Assembly (NCBI GenBank): GCA_023381535.1
Contig: JAMCSN010000121.1
Location: 1 to 5,283 of the forward strand
DNA from: Bacteroidota bacterium
GTDB lineage: Bacteria; Bacteroidota; Ignavibacteria; Ignavibacteriales; Melioribacteraceae
Direction of reading: 5' to 3'
DNA: 5,283 nt
Position numbers and translations under genes: made by a program. Below are positions 5,255 to 5,283 of this stretch, piece after piece; within the stretch, counting starts at the first letter, position 1; every line of letters begins with the position of its first letter. The notes under the pieces are model-generated. The model did no database searches. It worked only from the letters and a program-made list of their open reading frames with translations, and was not told the origin of the DNA.

Positions 5255-5283
5255 CTGGTTTACTTATTGTTAACAAATTTTAC

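Noticed and set aside
5260..5283. Possible C-terminal tail of a preceding minus-strand gene (VKFVNNK and a TAA at 5262-5260)
   Set aside because: The 5-nt gap to the next ATG would fit the cluster's packing, but all three frames carry a stop here and eight codons cannot identify a gene.

Overview
The window is AT-rich and compactly coded. It looks like a chromosomal segment from the Bacteroidota/Ignavibacteriota/Chlorobiota side of the bacterial tree. That guess rests on a TTTG-N19-TAnnTTTc promoter in front of the his operon, weak or absent Shine-Dalgarno sites at most starts, a long-form HisG followed by HisD, and overall codon and base use. No rRNA or other decisive marker is present, so the assignment is tentative.

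Region 1 (1-2207, minus strand) is the start of a histidine biosynthesis operon. A promoter (2177-2207) is followed by a short leader ORF (2087-2155) with five consecutive His codons. Next come an antiterminator pairing (2097-2103 with 2052-2058) and a strong intrinsic terminator (2037-2063), then hisG (1150-2019) and hisD (starts at 1153, runs off the left edge). hisG and hisD overlap by ATGA. Together the leader elements form a complete his transcription attenuator: His starvation stalls the ribosome on the His codons, frees the antiterminator arm and lets transcription enter hisGD.

Region 2 (2208-3058) holds a non-coding stretch with a small GC-rich patch and an imperfect inverted repeat, then a plus-strand gene (GTG start) for a six-helix NicO/UreH-type nickel/cobalt transporter with a His-rich loop.

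Region 3 (3064-5254, minus strand) is a tight three-gene cluster. I read it as type IV pilus/type II secretion minor-pilin-like proteins in the order PilV-like, PilW-like, PilX-like, the same order as in classical pilV-pilW-pilX clusters. All three appear to begin directly at the hydrophobic helix, without the usual basic leader and Gly cleavage site. The last has a C-terminal domain built from nine 'SGN-E-I' repeats that probably folds as a beta-solenoid. The cluster is convergent with the transporter gene and only 5 bp from it, and probably continues beyond the right edge.

The best candidates for a second look are the his attenuator and the leaderless minor-pilin-like trio with its repeat domain.
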